Shown here: positions 50,546-58,263 of the stretch, in pieces
How positions within the stretch are numbered: the first letter of the stretch is position 1
How the letters are laid out: each line of letters starts with the position of its first letter
From: UBA4132 sp037133675
GTDB lineage: Bacteria > Pseudomonadota > Gammaproteobacteria > Methylococcales > Methylomonadaceae
Assembly (NCBI GenBank): GCA_037133675.1
Contig: JBAXNR010000008.1
Location: 1 to 64,000, forward strand
DNA: 64,000 nt
Direction: 5' to 3'
Notes under the pieces: generated by a model
The model's input: the letters and a program-made list of their open reading frames with translations, nothing else
What the model was told of the DNA's origin: nothing
The model's database searches: none
Position numbers and translations under genes: made by a program

Positions 50546-50588
50546 TTGTCAATGGTGCAAGACTTGAAGTATTACGCATAACGTAATA
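50546..50588 (+). promoter_or_regulatory. Probable higBA promoter and operator
   Basis: A -35-like TTGTCA (50546-50551) is followed after 18 bases by TATTAC (50570-50575). The -10 region overlaps a perfect inverted repeat TATTACG-CATAA-CGTAATA (50570-50588) which ends 11 bp before the higB start. HigA proteins bind such palindromes and repress their own operon, so this is a plausible operator. Confidence 0.5.
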
Positions 50589-50599
50589 TTATCTCAGCC

Positions 50600-50881
50600 A
50601 TGATTAAAACATTCGCTGACAAAACCACTGCTGCCGTCTTTGCCAATCAACGAGTGCGTAAACTTCCGCCCGATGTGTTGCAAGTGGCACGGCGAAAACT
50701 GGCATTGTTAGATCAAGCGGCACGGGTTGATGATTTGCGTGTGCCGCCTGGCAATCGCTTAGAAGCTTTGCGCGGCGACCGTGTTGGTCAATTTAGCCTG
50801 CGGATTAATGACCAATGGAGGCTGTGCTTTTCTTTTCAGGAAGGTAACGCCTATAACGTTGAAATCGTTGATTATCACTGA
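50600..50881 (+). CDS. higB: HigB-type toxin (RelE superfamily)
   Basis: A 93-residue protein: MIKTFADKTTAAVFANQRVR, DLRVPPGNRLEALRGDRVGQ, FSLRINDQWRLCFSFQEGNA and VEIVDYH at the end. These are the motifs of HigB, an RNase that cuts mRNA on the ribosome. It is followed by higA after 9 bp, the inverted toxin-first order of the family. It is one of few plus-strand genes in this part of the window. Confidence 0.93.
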   Translation: MIKTFADKTTAAVFANQRVRKLPPDVLQVARRKLALLDQAARVDDLRVPPGNRLEALRGDRVGQFSLRINDQWRLCFSFQEGNAYNVEIVDYH

Positions 50882-50890
50882 GGACTAACT

Positions 50891-51247
50891 ATGACTATTC
50901 GCACCGAAGATTTGACTAACCTCGACTTTTCAGACGTGGCTGATACCTATCTAGGTGAACTACGTCCTATTCATCCAGGAGAAATTCTGCGTGAAGAATT
51001 TTTACTGCCACTTAATCTGAGCGTCAACGCACTGGCTCAAGCCTTGCGTGTTCCAGCGACCCGTCTGCACGAAATTGTCAAAGAACGCCGTGCTATTACG
51101 CCTGATACCGCTTTGCGTTTGGCACGTTACTTTGGTGGAGATGCACAATTTTGGTTAAATCTACAAACCGCTTATGACTTATGTTTAGCCAAACAAACCG
51201 TTTTACCCGCTATTGAACGTGAGGTTTTGCCGCGTGAAGCTGCCTAA
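50891..51247 (+). CDS. higA: HigA-type antitoxin
   Basis: A 118-residue protein with an XRE-type helix-turn-helix: IHPGEILREEFLLPLNLSVN, ALAQALRVPATRLHEIVKER, RAITPDTALRLARYFGGDAQFWLNL. It binds HigB and represses the operon, probably at the palindrome just before higB. The N-terminal 30 residues (MTIRTEDLTNLDFSDVADTY) are longer than in many HigA proteins. Confidence 0.93.
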   Translation: MTIRTEDLTNLDFSDVADTYLGELRPIHPGEILREEFLLPLNLSVNALAQALRVPATRLHEIVKERRAITPDTALRLARYFGGDAQFWLNLQTAYDLCLAKQTVLPAIEREVLPREAA

Positions 51248-51410
51248 TCAATGTGTCGAAAAAGCCGTTTTTATTAATCTCCAGCGGCGCGAGTAATCGT
51301 TATTGTGTTTAATCAGCAAGCCTGTGTGGAATATAGAGGAACACGGGGAATAATAGTGGCATCATCACAAAAAGCCCCGTATTCCGCAAGCTTCATGCGG
51401 GTTGCTTGAT

Positions 51411-52820
51411 TTATTTGGTTTGCAATTCAAGGATAGCTTTGAGTTTGCTGACTTTTTTTGTTATATCAGACGCTTTACAAATAGCTTCGTCACGACGGAC
51501 TGATGTTCTTTGATAAGCTTTTTCTAATTCTTCACGTTTTTTCTCAGACCAAAACAATCCAGAAGAACCATAATCAGACAATTTCCTGTATGCTTCATCA
51601 TCTTCTTTTTCTCTCTCTTCTACACGTCTCTCAGCTCTCTCGAGTTCTCTTTCCAAATAGCTTAAATCAGATTCTTTAAAAGACGCTATAACTCTTTTCT
51701 TTAGTGCAGCATCAATTGATGGATTATAGAACAATGCAATACGGACATAATCATCACCCGTATTGGTTAATTCTGCTTGTTGCTCAAGTTTAAGTGAAGG
51801 ATTGCCTGCTAACGATTCTCTAACACTTGAATCAGCAGTTACTAATTTAGACATTAATGCTTCGATCAAAGAAGGATTTTTGGCTAGAACGACTATGACC
51901 TTACTATCGCCTTTACTAAAGAGTTGCTGTTGTAAATCCTTTGTAAGAACGGGATTACTTGCGAGAGCAATTCTGACATCAATATCTTCGTCTTTTACCA
52001 ACTTAGTTTGACAGGCTATATCAAGTGACGAGTTTTTAGCTAAATCTCTTCTAACTGCCCAGTTTTCGTCGCCTACCAATATGGATTGAATCGCAGAGGT
52101 TATAGATGGATTCTCAGCTAACTTACATTTCACATCTGAGTTACCTGCGGTTGCCAAATAGTTTTGGTGTTTTTCATCAAGTCTTAGATTTGTAGCTAAT
52201 GACTTTCTTACTTCTGGTGAGCCTATAACCGCTAATTTAGCTTGTATTTCTTCAACTAAACAAGGATTGCTGGCTAAAGCAACTAATACCGATTCTGCAT
52301 CATTTTCCAGCAACTTATTCTGTACTTTTTCTGATAACTTAGGCTGAGTTGCTATTTGAATACATTGCGCTTTATTACCCTCTTCAAGTAATTTGAGTTG
52401 TGCCTCGCTTAAATCTTCGGCAGGTTCATTATCTTCAAATTCCGATTCAGCTTGCTGAGTTTTGTCTTCTTCGGGCGATTCAGTTTGTTGAATTTCGTTT
52501 ATCTTTTCAGGGGTGGTATTACTTGATGAAGCCAATAAAGTTTTATAGTCTTCAATCATATCACTCGCAATATCTTCATCAACTTCACGTTCAAATACTT
52601 CACATAACTTTATAAACAGTTGCACTTCATCTTGAACATCCGCAGCAAGCAACGCCTCAACCGCTCCAGCTTGTTCGTCCAACGAACGCGCTCGCAACCA
52701 TTTAGCTAATTTTCCTGAACGAAACGACACAAAAATCTCAGGGGTTAAATTCTCTTCCAGTTGCTCTAAGGTAGCAATGCGTGTGCCGTTCAGCGGTAAA
52801 TCAAATTTGATAGGTCTCAT
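51411..52820 (-). CDS. LRV/HEAT-like repeat protein with C-terminal coiled coil
   Basis: This 469-residue protein has three parts. Residues 1-95 form a conserved N-terminal domain (MRPIKFDLPLNGTRIATLEQ, PEIFVSFRSGKLAKWLRARS) of unknown function. Residues about 140-375 consist of about nine repeats of 25-26 residues with the pattern VxxxLAxNPSL...Q..L, as in leucine-rich-variant or HEAT-like solenoids. The C-terminal 80 residues are a charged coiled coil (LERELERAERRVEEREKEDD). No signal peptide or catalytic motif is seen. It is a probable scaffold or recognition protein; it lies beside the glycine-zipper protein, same strand. Confidence 0.7.
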   Translation of the reverse strand: MRPIKFDLPLNGTRIATLEQLEENLTPEIFVSFRSGKLAKWLRARSLDEQAGAVEALLAADVQDEVQLFIKLCEVFEREVDEDIASDMIEDYKTLLASSSNTTPEKINEIQQTESPEEDKTQQAESEFEDNEPAEDLSEAQLKLLEEGNKAQCIQIATQPKLSEKVQNKLLENDAESVLVALASNPCLVEEIQAKLAVIGSPEVRKSLATNLRLDEKHQNYLATAGNSDVKCKLAENPSITSAIQSILVGDENWAVRRDLAKNSSLDIACQTKLVKDEDIDVRIALASNPVLTKDLQQQLFSKGDSKVIVVLAKNPSLIEALMSKLVTADSSVRESLAGNPSLKLEQQAELTNTGDDYVRIALFYNPSIDAALKKRVIASFKESDLSYLERELERAERRVEEREKEDDEAYRKLSDYGSSGLFWSEKKREELEKAYQRTSVRRDEAICKASDITKKVSKLKAILELQTK

Positions 52821-52945
52821 GATGTCCTTTAGGGAAATAAAATTGGTGTGTGCAAGTGTAACGCTAGTTAATCAAAAAGCCGTTTAATTCTTCATTTGTT
52901 AGTGTAAGGTTAAGTTATCTCGCTATGTTCGATAAGCCAACGAAG

Positions 52946-54547
52946 TTAGGCAAACAAGCCGAATGTTAGCTTATTAAGCACGCCTTTCGCTACTGCTTTT
53001 GTACCTTGCCATGCGGATTCTATGACTTTTGCTGCGGTTTTAATAATGGCTTTACCGCCTTGATAAAGCGGTTCAGCAATGGCACTGCCAGCGATACCTC
53101 CGACGACTGCACCGATAAAACTACCAATAGCGATACCAACAGGGTTTAAGGTGGTTAATGCACCGATTTTTGCACCCAATGCCGCACCTTCAATCGCGCC
53201 ATAAATACCACTGACTGCACAGCAAGTGGTGTTACCCATTGCATCCAGTGTTTCATCGGCAGTCATTTCACCTTTAGCAAATTTGAATAAGCATTTGGAA
53301 TTTTCTAAGCCAACATAAGCAATATTAACCAGTTGCCCTGCGGGTGTGCCTTGCAAGGCTTTTATCCAGCCGCTTTTGACGGCTACCACTAACGCACCAG
53401 AGACCGCAACTTGTACACCGACACACGCCGCGCTTTTTATCGATGACTCAAAAAATTCTTTTAGGTCTTCGTTAGCGGATTGGTTTTCTTTGCCTGTCAG
53501 GTTATTCCAGACGCGCCGCCCTAAAATTCTCGCGCCTTGAAAACCCGCGCTGAACGCCGCACCGATTAAGGCTTTTTTGCCAATTTCTTTGGCAATGTTC
53601 ATGCGGCTGGCATCGTTCCAGTCGTATGGGTCTGGTTTTTTTTGGTTTTTTTGAGCTTGTTCCTGTAGTTTTTTGTAGTCGGCGTATTCACCCATTTCCA
53701 TTTTTACGCCATCAAGCTGGTATTCGCTGGTAATTTTTAAATCAGGAAATTCTTCGCGCAATGCGGCAACGTGTTCCTTGTTGACCACTAGCGTTGTATC
53801 ACTGTAATCGTGGCTTCTAATGTTTTGCTTAAGATTAGCTAAACCATTTTCTGGATCATAGAGTTTGACTTGAATTTTTTCTATTACATCGCCCGTTGCA
53901 TTTTTAATAACAATGTCAGGCGAGTCCAGCGTGGTAACACTTGGCACTTCGGCTTTTAGTGGTGAACCTGAAGTAGCTGCATTGATATTGAATTGATTGG
54001 CTAAATCGGCTTCTGCAATAAAACCGTGTAAGTGAGTGGCGTTACTTATCTCAGCTAAAATATTCTCTGCATTTTTTTTGTTGAAAATCATGGTTTCCAT
54101 GTCTTTAGTTGCATTTTCTAATGCGTTATCAATGCTTCGCGCATATTCACCGACATTAACCACACCCGCACTACTCGCACCTTGCTCAATTTTTTTGGCT
54201 AACCACGATTCACGGCTTTTGCCTTTGTCTAGGTGGGCGACTAAATCGGCTTTGGTTTCGTTGGCTTGTTGAACGCTGGTAATGATTTGTAGCGCGGTTT
54301 CTTGGCGTTCTTTGTCATCACGCCATAGCTCTGGGTAGTTGGCTAATTCTTGATTCAGCCATTCTTCAAGTGGCTGGATGTTTTTATGCTGGGAGTAAGA
54401 GGCGACAAAATCAGCAATCACACCGCTAGTTTTTTCGGCATTGTCTTCGGTGTCGAATAGTTCTTCAATAATTTTTTCCTGACTGTCTTCATGAAAAAGA
54501 GTGCCAGTATCGTTGTCGATTGTGACGGGTAGTTGTGCGTGTGTCAT
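52946..54547 (-). CDS. Glycine-zipper membrane protein with possible PD-(D/E)XK core
   Basis: A 533-residue protein of unknown family. Residues 1-170 are acidic and helical. Residues about 172-260 contain HGFIAEADLANQFN (Glu179), LDSPDIVIKN (Asp211) and VIEKIQVKLY (Gln226, Lys228), a layout compatible with a restriction-type nuclease (E...D...QxK). The C-terminal part from about 330 is hydrophobic and glycine-rich (AALGAKIGALTTLNPVGIAI, GSFIGAVVGGIAGSAIAEPL), a glycine zipper likely to enter membranes. The combination suggests an effector such as a bacteriocin-like or defence protein; this is inference. Confidence 0.6.
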   Translation of the reverse strand: MTHAQLPVTIDNDTGTLFHEDSQEKIIEELFDTEDNAEKTSGVIADFVASYSQHKNIQPLEEWLNQELANYPELWRDDKERQETALQIITSVQQANETKADLVAHLDKGKSRESWLAKKIEQGASSAGVVNVGEYARSIDNALENATKDMETMIFNKKNAENILAEISNATHLHGFIAEADLANQFNINAATSGSPLKAEVPSVTTLDSPDIVIKNATGDVIEKIQVKLYDPENGLANLKQNIRSHDYSDTTLVVNKEHVAALREEFPDLKITSEYQLDGVKMEMGEYADYKKLQEQAQKNQKKPDPYDWNDASRMNIAKEIGKKALIGAAFSAGFQGARILGRRVWNNLTGKENQSANEDLKEFFESSIKSAACVGVQVAVSGALVVAVKSGWIKALQGTPAGQLVNIAYVGLENSKCLFKFAKGEMTADETLDAMGNTTCCAVSGIYGAIEGAALGAKIGALTTLNPVGIAIGSFIGAVVGGIAGSAIAEPLYQGGKAIIKTAAKVIESAWQGTKAVAKGVLNKLTFGLFA

Positions 54548-54597
54548 GCTCGGAATCCGTTATGATTGAAAGTCTGGTGGTCTAACGCCATGTTTTC

Positions 54598-55443
54598 TTA
54601 GACCATAAAAGCCACTGCCCGATTTTTGTTCCGTATCCATTCACTCCATGAACCTGCGTACAGTTTAGAGCCAGTCAATCCAGCGTGTTCCATTGCTAAC
54701 AAATTATGACAAGCGGTCACACCAGAGCCGCAATAATGCACGACTTTTTCAGGGTCTGTTGAACCAATAAGCTGTCTAAATTGAGAACGTAATTGTTCGG
54801 GTGGTAAAAATAATCCTTGTGCATTCAGATTTAATGGCAAAGGACGATTTAAGGCATAAGGAATATGTCCAGCAATCGGATCAATCGGTTCTTGTTCGCC
54901 ACGATAGCGTTCTGCGGTTCTGGCATCGATGAGTTTAATGGATTTTCTGGCGATGCTGTTTTCAACTTGGTTAGCGGTAAGCCACAGATTGGGGTTTAGA
55001 TAAGCTCTAAAACTGGCTGGTTTAATGGTCGGTAAGGTGGTGGTAATTTCATAGCCTTGTTGTTGCCAATGTTTGATGCCGCCGTCTAGCACTGCCACAT
55101 TGTTATGCCCTAAGGCTCGCAATAACCACCACAAGCGTCCTGCAAACGCGCCACCCGCATCATCATAAACTACGACCTGACTGTGATTACTTACCCCCCA
55201 CGCGCCCAATTTTTTTACCAATGATCTAAAATCGGGTAAGGGATGACGACCTGTTGTATCGGTAATTGCAGACGATAAATCATTATTTAAATGCGCATAA
55301 CGGGCATTAGGCAAATGTCCGTGTCGATAAGCAGTGCTACCCGCTTCACTGTTATCCAAAGAAAAGCGACAATCAATAATCACCCAGTCCGATTGAATAA
55401 AATGATGCAATTCAGATGCAGAAATCAATGTGCAGTAGTTCAT
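54598..55443 (-). CDS. sseA: 3-mercaptopyruvate/thiosulfate sulfurtransferase (double rhodanese)
   Basis: The 281-residue protein (start ATG 55443, preceded by GGAGG) has two rhodanese domains. The N-terminal one includes WVIIDCRF and GHLPNARYAHLNND without catalytic Cys; the C-terminal one carries the active loop HYCGSGVTACHNLL, the CGSGVTA form typical of 3-mercaptopyruvate sulfurtransferases. It moves sulfur from mercaptopyruvate or thiosulfate to acceptors in the cytoplasm. The start lies just inside the 3' end region of the upstream oxidoreductase (stop 55448), so the genes are adjacent. Confidence 0.9.
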   Translation of the reverse strand: MNYCTLISASELHHFIQSDWVIIDCRFSLDNSEAGSTAYRHGHLPNARYAHLNNDLSSAITDTTGRHPLPDFRSLVKKLGAWGVSNHSQVVVYDDAGGAFAGRLWWLLRALGHNNVAVLDGGIKHWQQQGYEITTTLPTIKPASFRAYLNPNLWLTANQVENSIARKSIKLIDARTAERYRGEQEPIDPIAGHIPYALNRPLPLNLNAQGLFLPPEQLRSQFRQLIGSTDPEKVVHYCGSGVTACHNLLAMEHAGLTGSKLYAGSWSEWIRNKNRAVAFMV

Positions 55444-55447
55444 GGTG

Positions 55448-56431
55448 TTAAACCTCCAAAATAATTTTGCCAATGTGCCGACTACTTTCCATCAGTTCAT
55501 GGGCGAGTTCCGCTTCATCTAAAGCAAAGGTGGTATAAATAACAGGCGATATTTTACCTGTTGCTAATAACGGCCAAACATTTTTGTGTAGTTTATTGGC
55601 TATATCGGCTTTGAATGCGTCATCTCTGGCGCGTAAAGTTGAACCTGTGATAGTTAGGCGTTTGACCATAATGGGCAACAGATTAATCTCCGATTTTATG
55701 CCCTGTTGCAATGCAATGTGTACCAATCGCCCGTCATACGCCAAACATTTTAAATTACGCGAAAAATAATCGCCGCCAATAATATCAAGAATGACATCTG
55801 TGCCTTTGTTTTGAGTAAGCTGATTTACCACTTCAACAAAATCGCGTTCGTGATAATTAATGGCGGCATCTGCACCTAGTTCTAAACAGGCTTTGCATTT
55901 AGCTGCTGAACCAGCGGTGACAATGACCTTAGCACCAAAGGCTTTAGCCAGTTGAATAGCAGTGACTCCTATACCACTACTGCCTCCATGTACCAATAAA
56001 GTTTCGTTGGCTGCTAAATGGGCGCGGTCAAATACATTACTCCACACGGTAAAAAAATTTTCAGGCAAGGCAGCCGCTTCCACAAACGATAAACCTTCAG
56101 GTATCGGCAGGCACAATAAGGCAGAGGCTAAACAATAACCCGCATAACCACCGCCCGTAACCAAGGCACACACTGTATCACCTATTTGTAAATGACTCAC
56201 CGCCGCGCCTAGTACCACTATTGTTCCCGCAACTTCTAATCCCAATATGTCCGATGCACCCGCAGGTGGTGGATACAAGCCTTTACGTTGCGCTATATCG
56301 GGGCGATTAACGCCAGCGGCAGCAACTTTAATTAATACTTGATGACTAGCAGGTTTAGGCATCAGTCGAGCAGTTAATTGCAAACTGTCAGCTTCGACTT
56401 CAATCGCCTGCATGAATTCTGGAATCATCAT
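55448..56431 (-). CDS. NAD(P)H quinone oxidoreductase, zinc-independent MDR family
   Basis: A 327-residue medium-chain dehydrogenase-like protein of the quinone oxidoreductase/zeta-crystallin (PIG3-like) group. It has GVNRPDIAQRKGLYPPPAGA, LGLEVAGTIVVLG, GGGYAGYCLA, LLVHGGSSGIGVTAIQLAKA (nucleotide-binding GxxGxG) and GTDVILDIIGGDYFSRNLKCL. Zinc ligands of alcohol dehydrogenases are missing. It likely reduces quinones with NADPH. Same strand and immediately upstream of sseA. Confidence 0.9.
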   Translation of the reverse strand: MMIPEFMQAIEVEADSLQLTARLMPKPASHQVLIKVAAAGVNRPDIAQRKGLYPPPAGASDILGLEVAGTIVVLGAAVSHLQIGDTVCALVTGGGYAGYCLASALLCLPIPEGLSFVEAAALPENFFTVWSNVFDRAHLAANETLLVHGGSSGIGVTAIQLAKAFGAKVIVTAGSAAKCKACLELGADAAINYHERDFVEVVNQLTQNKGTDVILDIIGGDYFSRNLKCLAYDGRLVHIALQQGIKSEINLLPIMVKRLTITGSTLRARDDAFKADIANKLHKNVWPLLATGKISPVIYTTFALDEAELAHELMESSRHIGKIILEV

Positions 56432-56488
56432 AAGTTACGTTCTGAAAAAAAGTGAATGCGGTTATTATATGCTGGAGTTTACATAACA

Positions 56489-56544
56489 GCAGGAGTAAAA
56501 CAGCTTTAGCTGTTTTTCCAATAGCTAAAGCTATTGAACTCCTG
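56489..56544. repeat. Tandem-hairpin repeat before argC
   Basis: Two small palindromes, AAACAGCTTTAGCTGTTT (56498-56515) and CAATAGCTAAAGCTATTG (56519-56536), sit inside outer arms CAGGAGT and ACTCCTG. The block lies between the divergent oxidoreductase and argC genes. It may be a repeat of the intergenic kind or a cruciform-forming element. Confidence 0.6.
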
Positions 56545-56575
56545 TGTTTTTAGAAATTTTCAATTAGGATAAAAA

Positions 56576-57607
56576 ATGATTCGTGCAGGTATTGTGGGAG
56601 GAACAGGTTATACGGGTGTTGAACTGTTGCGGATTTTAGCATTGCATCCAGAAGTAGAGGTTGCTGTGGTAACTTCACGCGCTGATGCAGGAACGCGAGT
56701 GGATGCTGTCTATCCGAGTTTACGCGGTGTTATCAATATACTGTTTACTGCACCAGAGTTGGAAACCTTAGCCCACTGTGATGTGGTATTTTTTGCTACT
56801 CCCAATGGCACAGCGATGTTAATGGCGGAACAATTATTGGCGCGTGGCGTGAAAGTCATCGACTTATCGGCAGATTTTCGTTTAAAAGATGCGGCTGAAT
56901 GGAGTCATTGGTACGGCATGGAACACGCCTGCCCTGAGTTAATCGCCGAAGCGGTGTATGGTTTGCCTGAAATTCATCGTGAGGCAATTAAACAAGCGCG
57001 GTTGGTTGCCTGTGCAGGTTGTTACCCTACCGCCGTACAACTGGGCTTTTTGCCATTGCTTGAAAATGGCTTGATTGATGTGAGCAATTTAATTGCCGAC
57101 GTGAAGTCTGGTGTCAGTGGCGCGGGACGAAAAGCCGAACTGACTGGTTTAATGAGCGAAGTAGGCGAAAGTTTTAAAGCCTACGGAGTCAGTGGACATC
57201 GGCACTTGCCTGAAATTACTCAAGGTCTGAGTTTAGCGGCTGGAAAATCGGTCAATTTAACGTTTGTACCGCATTTAACACCGATGACTCGCGGCATTCA
57301 TGCGACTTTGTACAGTCAGTTAACCGCCAGTGTTGACGATATTCAAGCCCTTTATGAGCAACGCTATCAACACGAAACCTTTGTTGATGTCTTGCCGCGA
57401 GGTGCGCATCCCAGCACCCGTGATGTCAGAGGTAGCAATAACTGTCAAATTGCCATTCATCAACCGCAAGGTGGCAACACTATCGTGGTGTTATCAGTCA
57501 TCGACAATTTAGTCAAAGGCGCGTCAGGTCAAGCCGTGCAAGTGATGAATTTACTATTTAATTTGCAAGAAGACTTAGGATTAAGAATATTAGCACTATA
57601 TCCATAA
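56576..57607 (+). CDS. argC: N-acetyl-gamma-glutamyl-phosphate reductase
   Basis: The 343-residue enzyme reduces N-acetylglutamyl phosphate with NADPH in arginine synthesis. Motifs: IRAGIVGGTGYTGVELLRIL (Rossmann), FFATPNGTAMLMAEQLL, VIDLSADFRLKDAAEWSHWY, the catalytic ACAGCYPTAVQLGFLPLLE, and RHLPEITQGLSLAAGK. Full length. It stands at the start of a plus-strand block argC-erpA-prfC-rne, with no other arg genes nearby. Confidence 0.96.
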   Translation: MIRAGIVGGTGYTGVELLRILALHPEVEVAVVTSRADAGTRVDAVYPSLRGVINILFTAPELETLAHCDVVFFATPNGTAMLMAEQLLARGVKVIDLSADFRLKDAAEWSHWYGMEHACPELIAEAVYGLPEIHREAIKQARLVACAGCYPTAVQLGFLPLLENGLIDVSNLIADVKSGVSGAGRKAELTGLMSEVGESFKAYGVSGHRHLPEITQGLSLAAGKSVNLTFVPHLTPMTRGIHATLYSQLTASVDDIQALYEQRYQHETFVDVLPRGAHPSTRDVRGSNNCQIAIHQPQGGNTIVVLSVIDNLVKGASGQAVQVMNLLFNLQEDLGLRILALYP

Positions 57608-57671
57608 ATCTTGATTATAATACTTGGTAATAACCAGTTTTATTTTAATTTCAAATATATAGAGAGTTTTT

Positions 57672-58004
57672 ATGTCAAATCCCATTATTTTTACTGACAG
57701 CGCAGCGGCAAAAGTCGGTGAACTCATTGCTGAAGAAGGCAACGACAATCTAAAATTGCGCGTCTATGTGTCAGGCGGTGGCTGTTCTGGTTTTCAGTAT
57801 GGCTTTACTTTTGATGAAGAAGTCAACGAAGACGATACCAGCGTAGTCAACGGCGGCGTGACTGTGTTAATTGACTCAATGAGCATTCAGTATTTAACTG
57901 GTGCAGAAATTGATTATAAAGAAGATTTATCAGGCTCACAGTTTGTAATTCGCAATCCAAATGCGACCACAACTTGTGGCTGTGGATCGTCTTTTTCGGC
58001 TTGA
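57672..58004 (+). CDS. erpA: Iron-sulfur cluster insertion protein ErpA
   Basis: A 110-residue A-type carrier: IIFTDSAAAKVGELIAEEGN, LRVYVSGGGCSGFQYGFTFD and FVIRNPNATTTCGCGSSFSA, with three conserved cysteines. ErpA delivers [4Fe-4S] clusters to apoproteins. The N-terminus and the CGCGSSFS end fit ErpA better than IscA. AGAGAG ribosome site. In many gammaproteobacteria argC-erpA proximity is common. Confidence 0.94.
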   Translation: MSNPIIFTDSAAAKVGELIAEEGNDNLKLRVYVSGGGCSGFQYGFTFDEEVNEDDTSVVNGGVTVLIDSMSIQYLTGAEIDYKEDLSGSQFVIRNPNATTTCGCGSSFSA

Positions 58005-58008
58005 TTAG

Positions 58009-58215
58009 ACTTGTGGGCAATATTTCTGCCCAGCGTTTTTATCGGCAAACGGTTTGGTGATGCTAATGGGTAAAGGCGGCGTAGGAAAAACCATCTTAGC
58101 CGCCGCTATTGCCGTAGAACTTGCGCATCGTGCTTACTTGCCCTATTTACATACAGTCGGGGGATTTATGCACCAACGCCTTCTTACTTCCTTGTTTTTC
58201 GTGGACAGCGAGTAA
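58009..58215 (+). pseudogene. ArsA/MinD-type P-loop ATPase remnant
   Basis: An open stretch without proper start reads ANGLVMLMGKGGVGKTILAA, then AIAVELAHR, before diverging. GKGGVGKT is the deviant Walker A of ArsA-type ATPases, and LVMLMGKGGVGKT is like the second half of ArsA proteins. After AHR the expected (G...ST.DPA) does not follow and the frame ends at 58213-58215. It looks like an internal fragment of a deleted gene. Confidence 0.6.
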
Positions 58216-58263
58216 CATCAGTTATAATTTCCCCATTATTCCTAAATTTTTTAAAAAACCACC

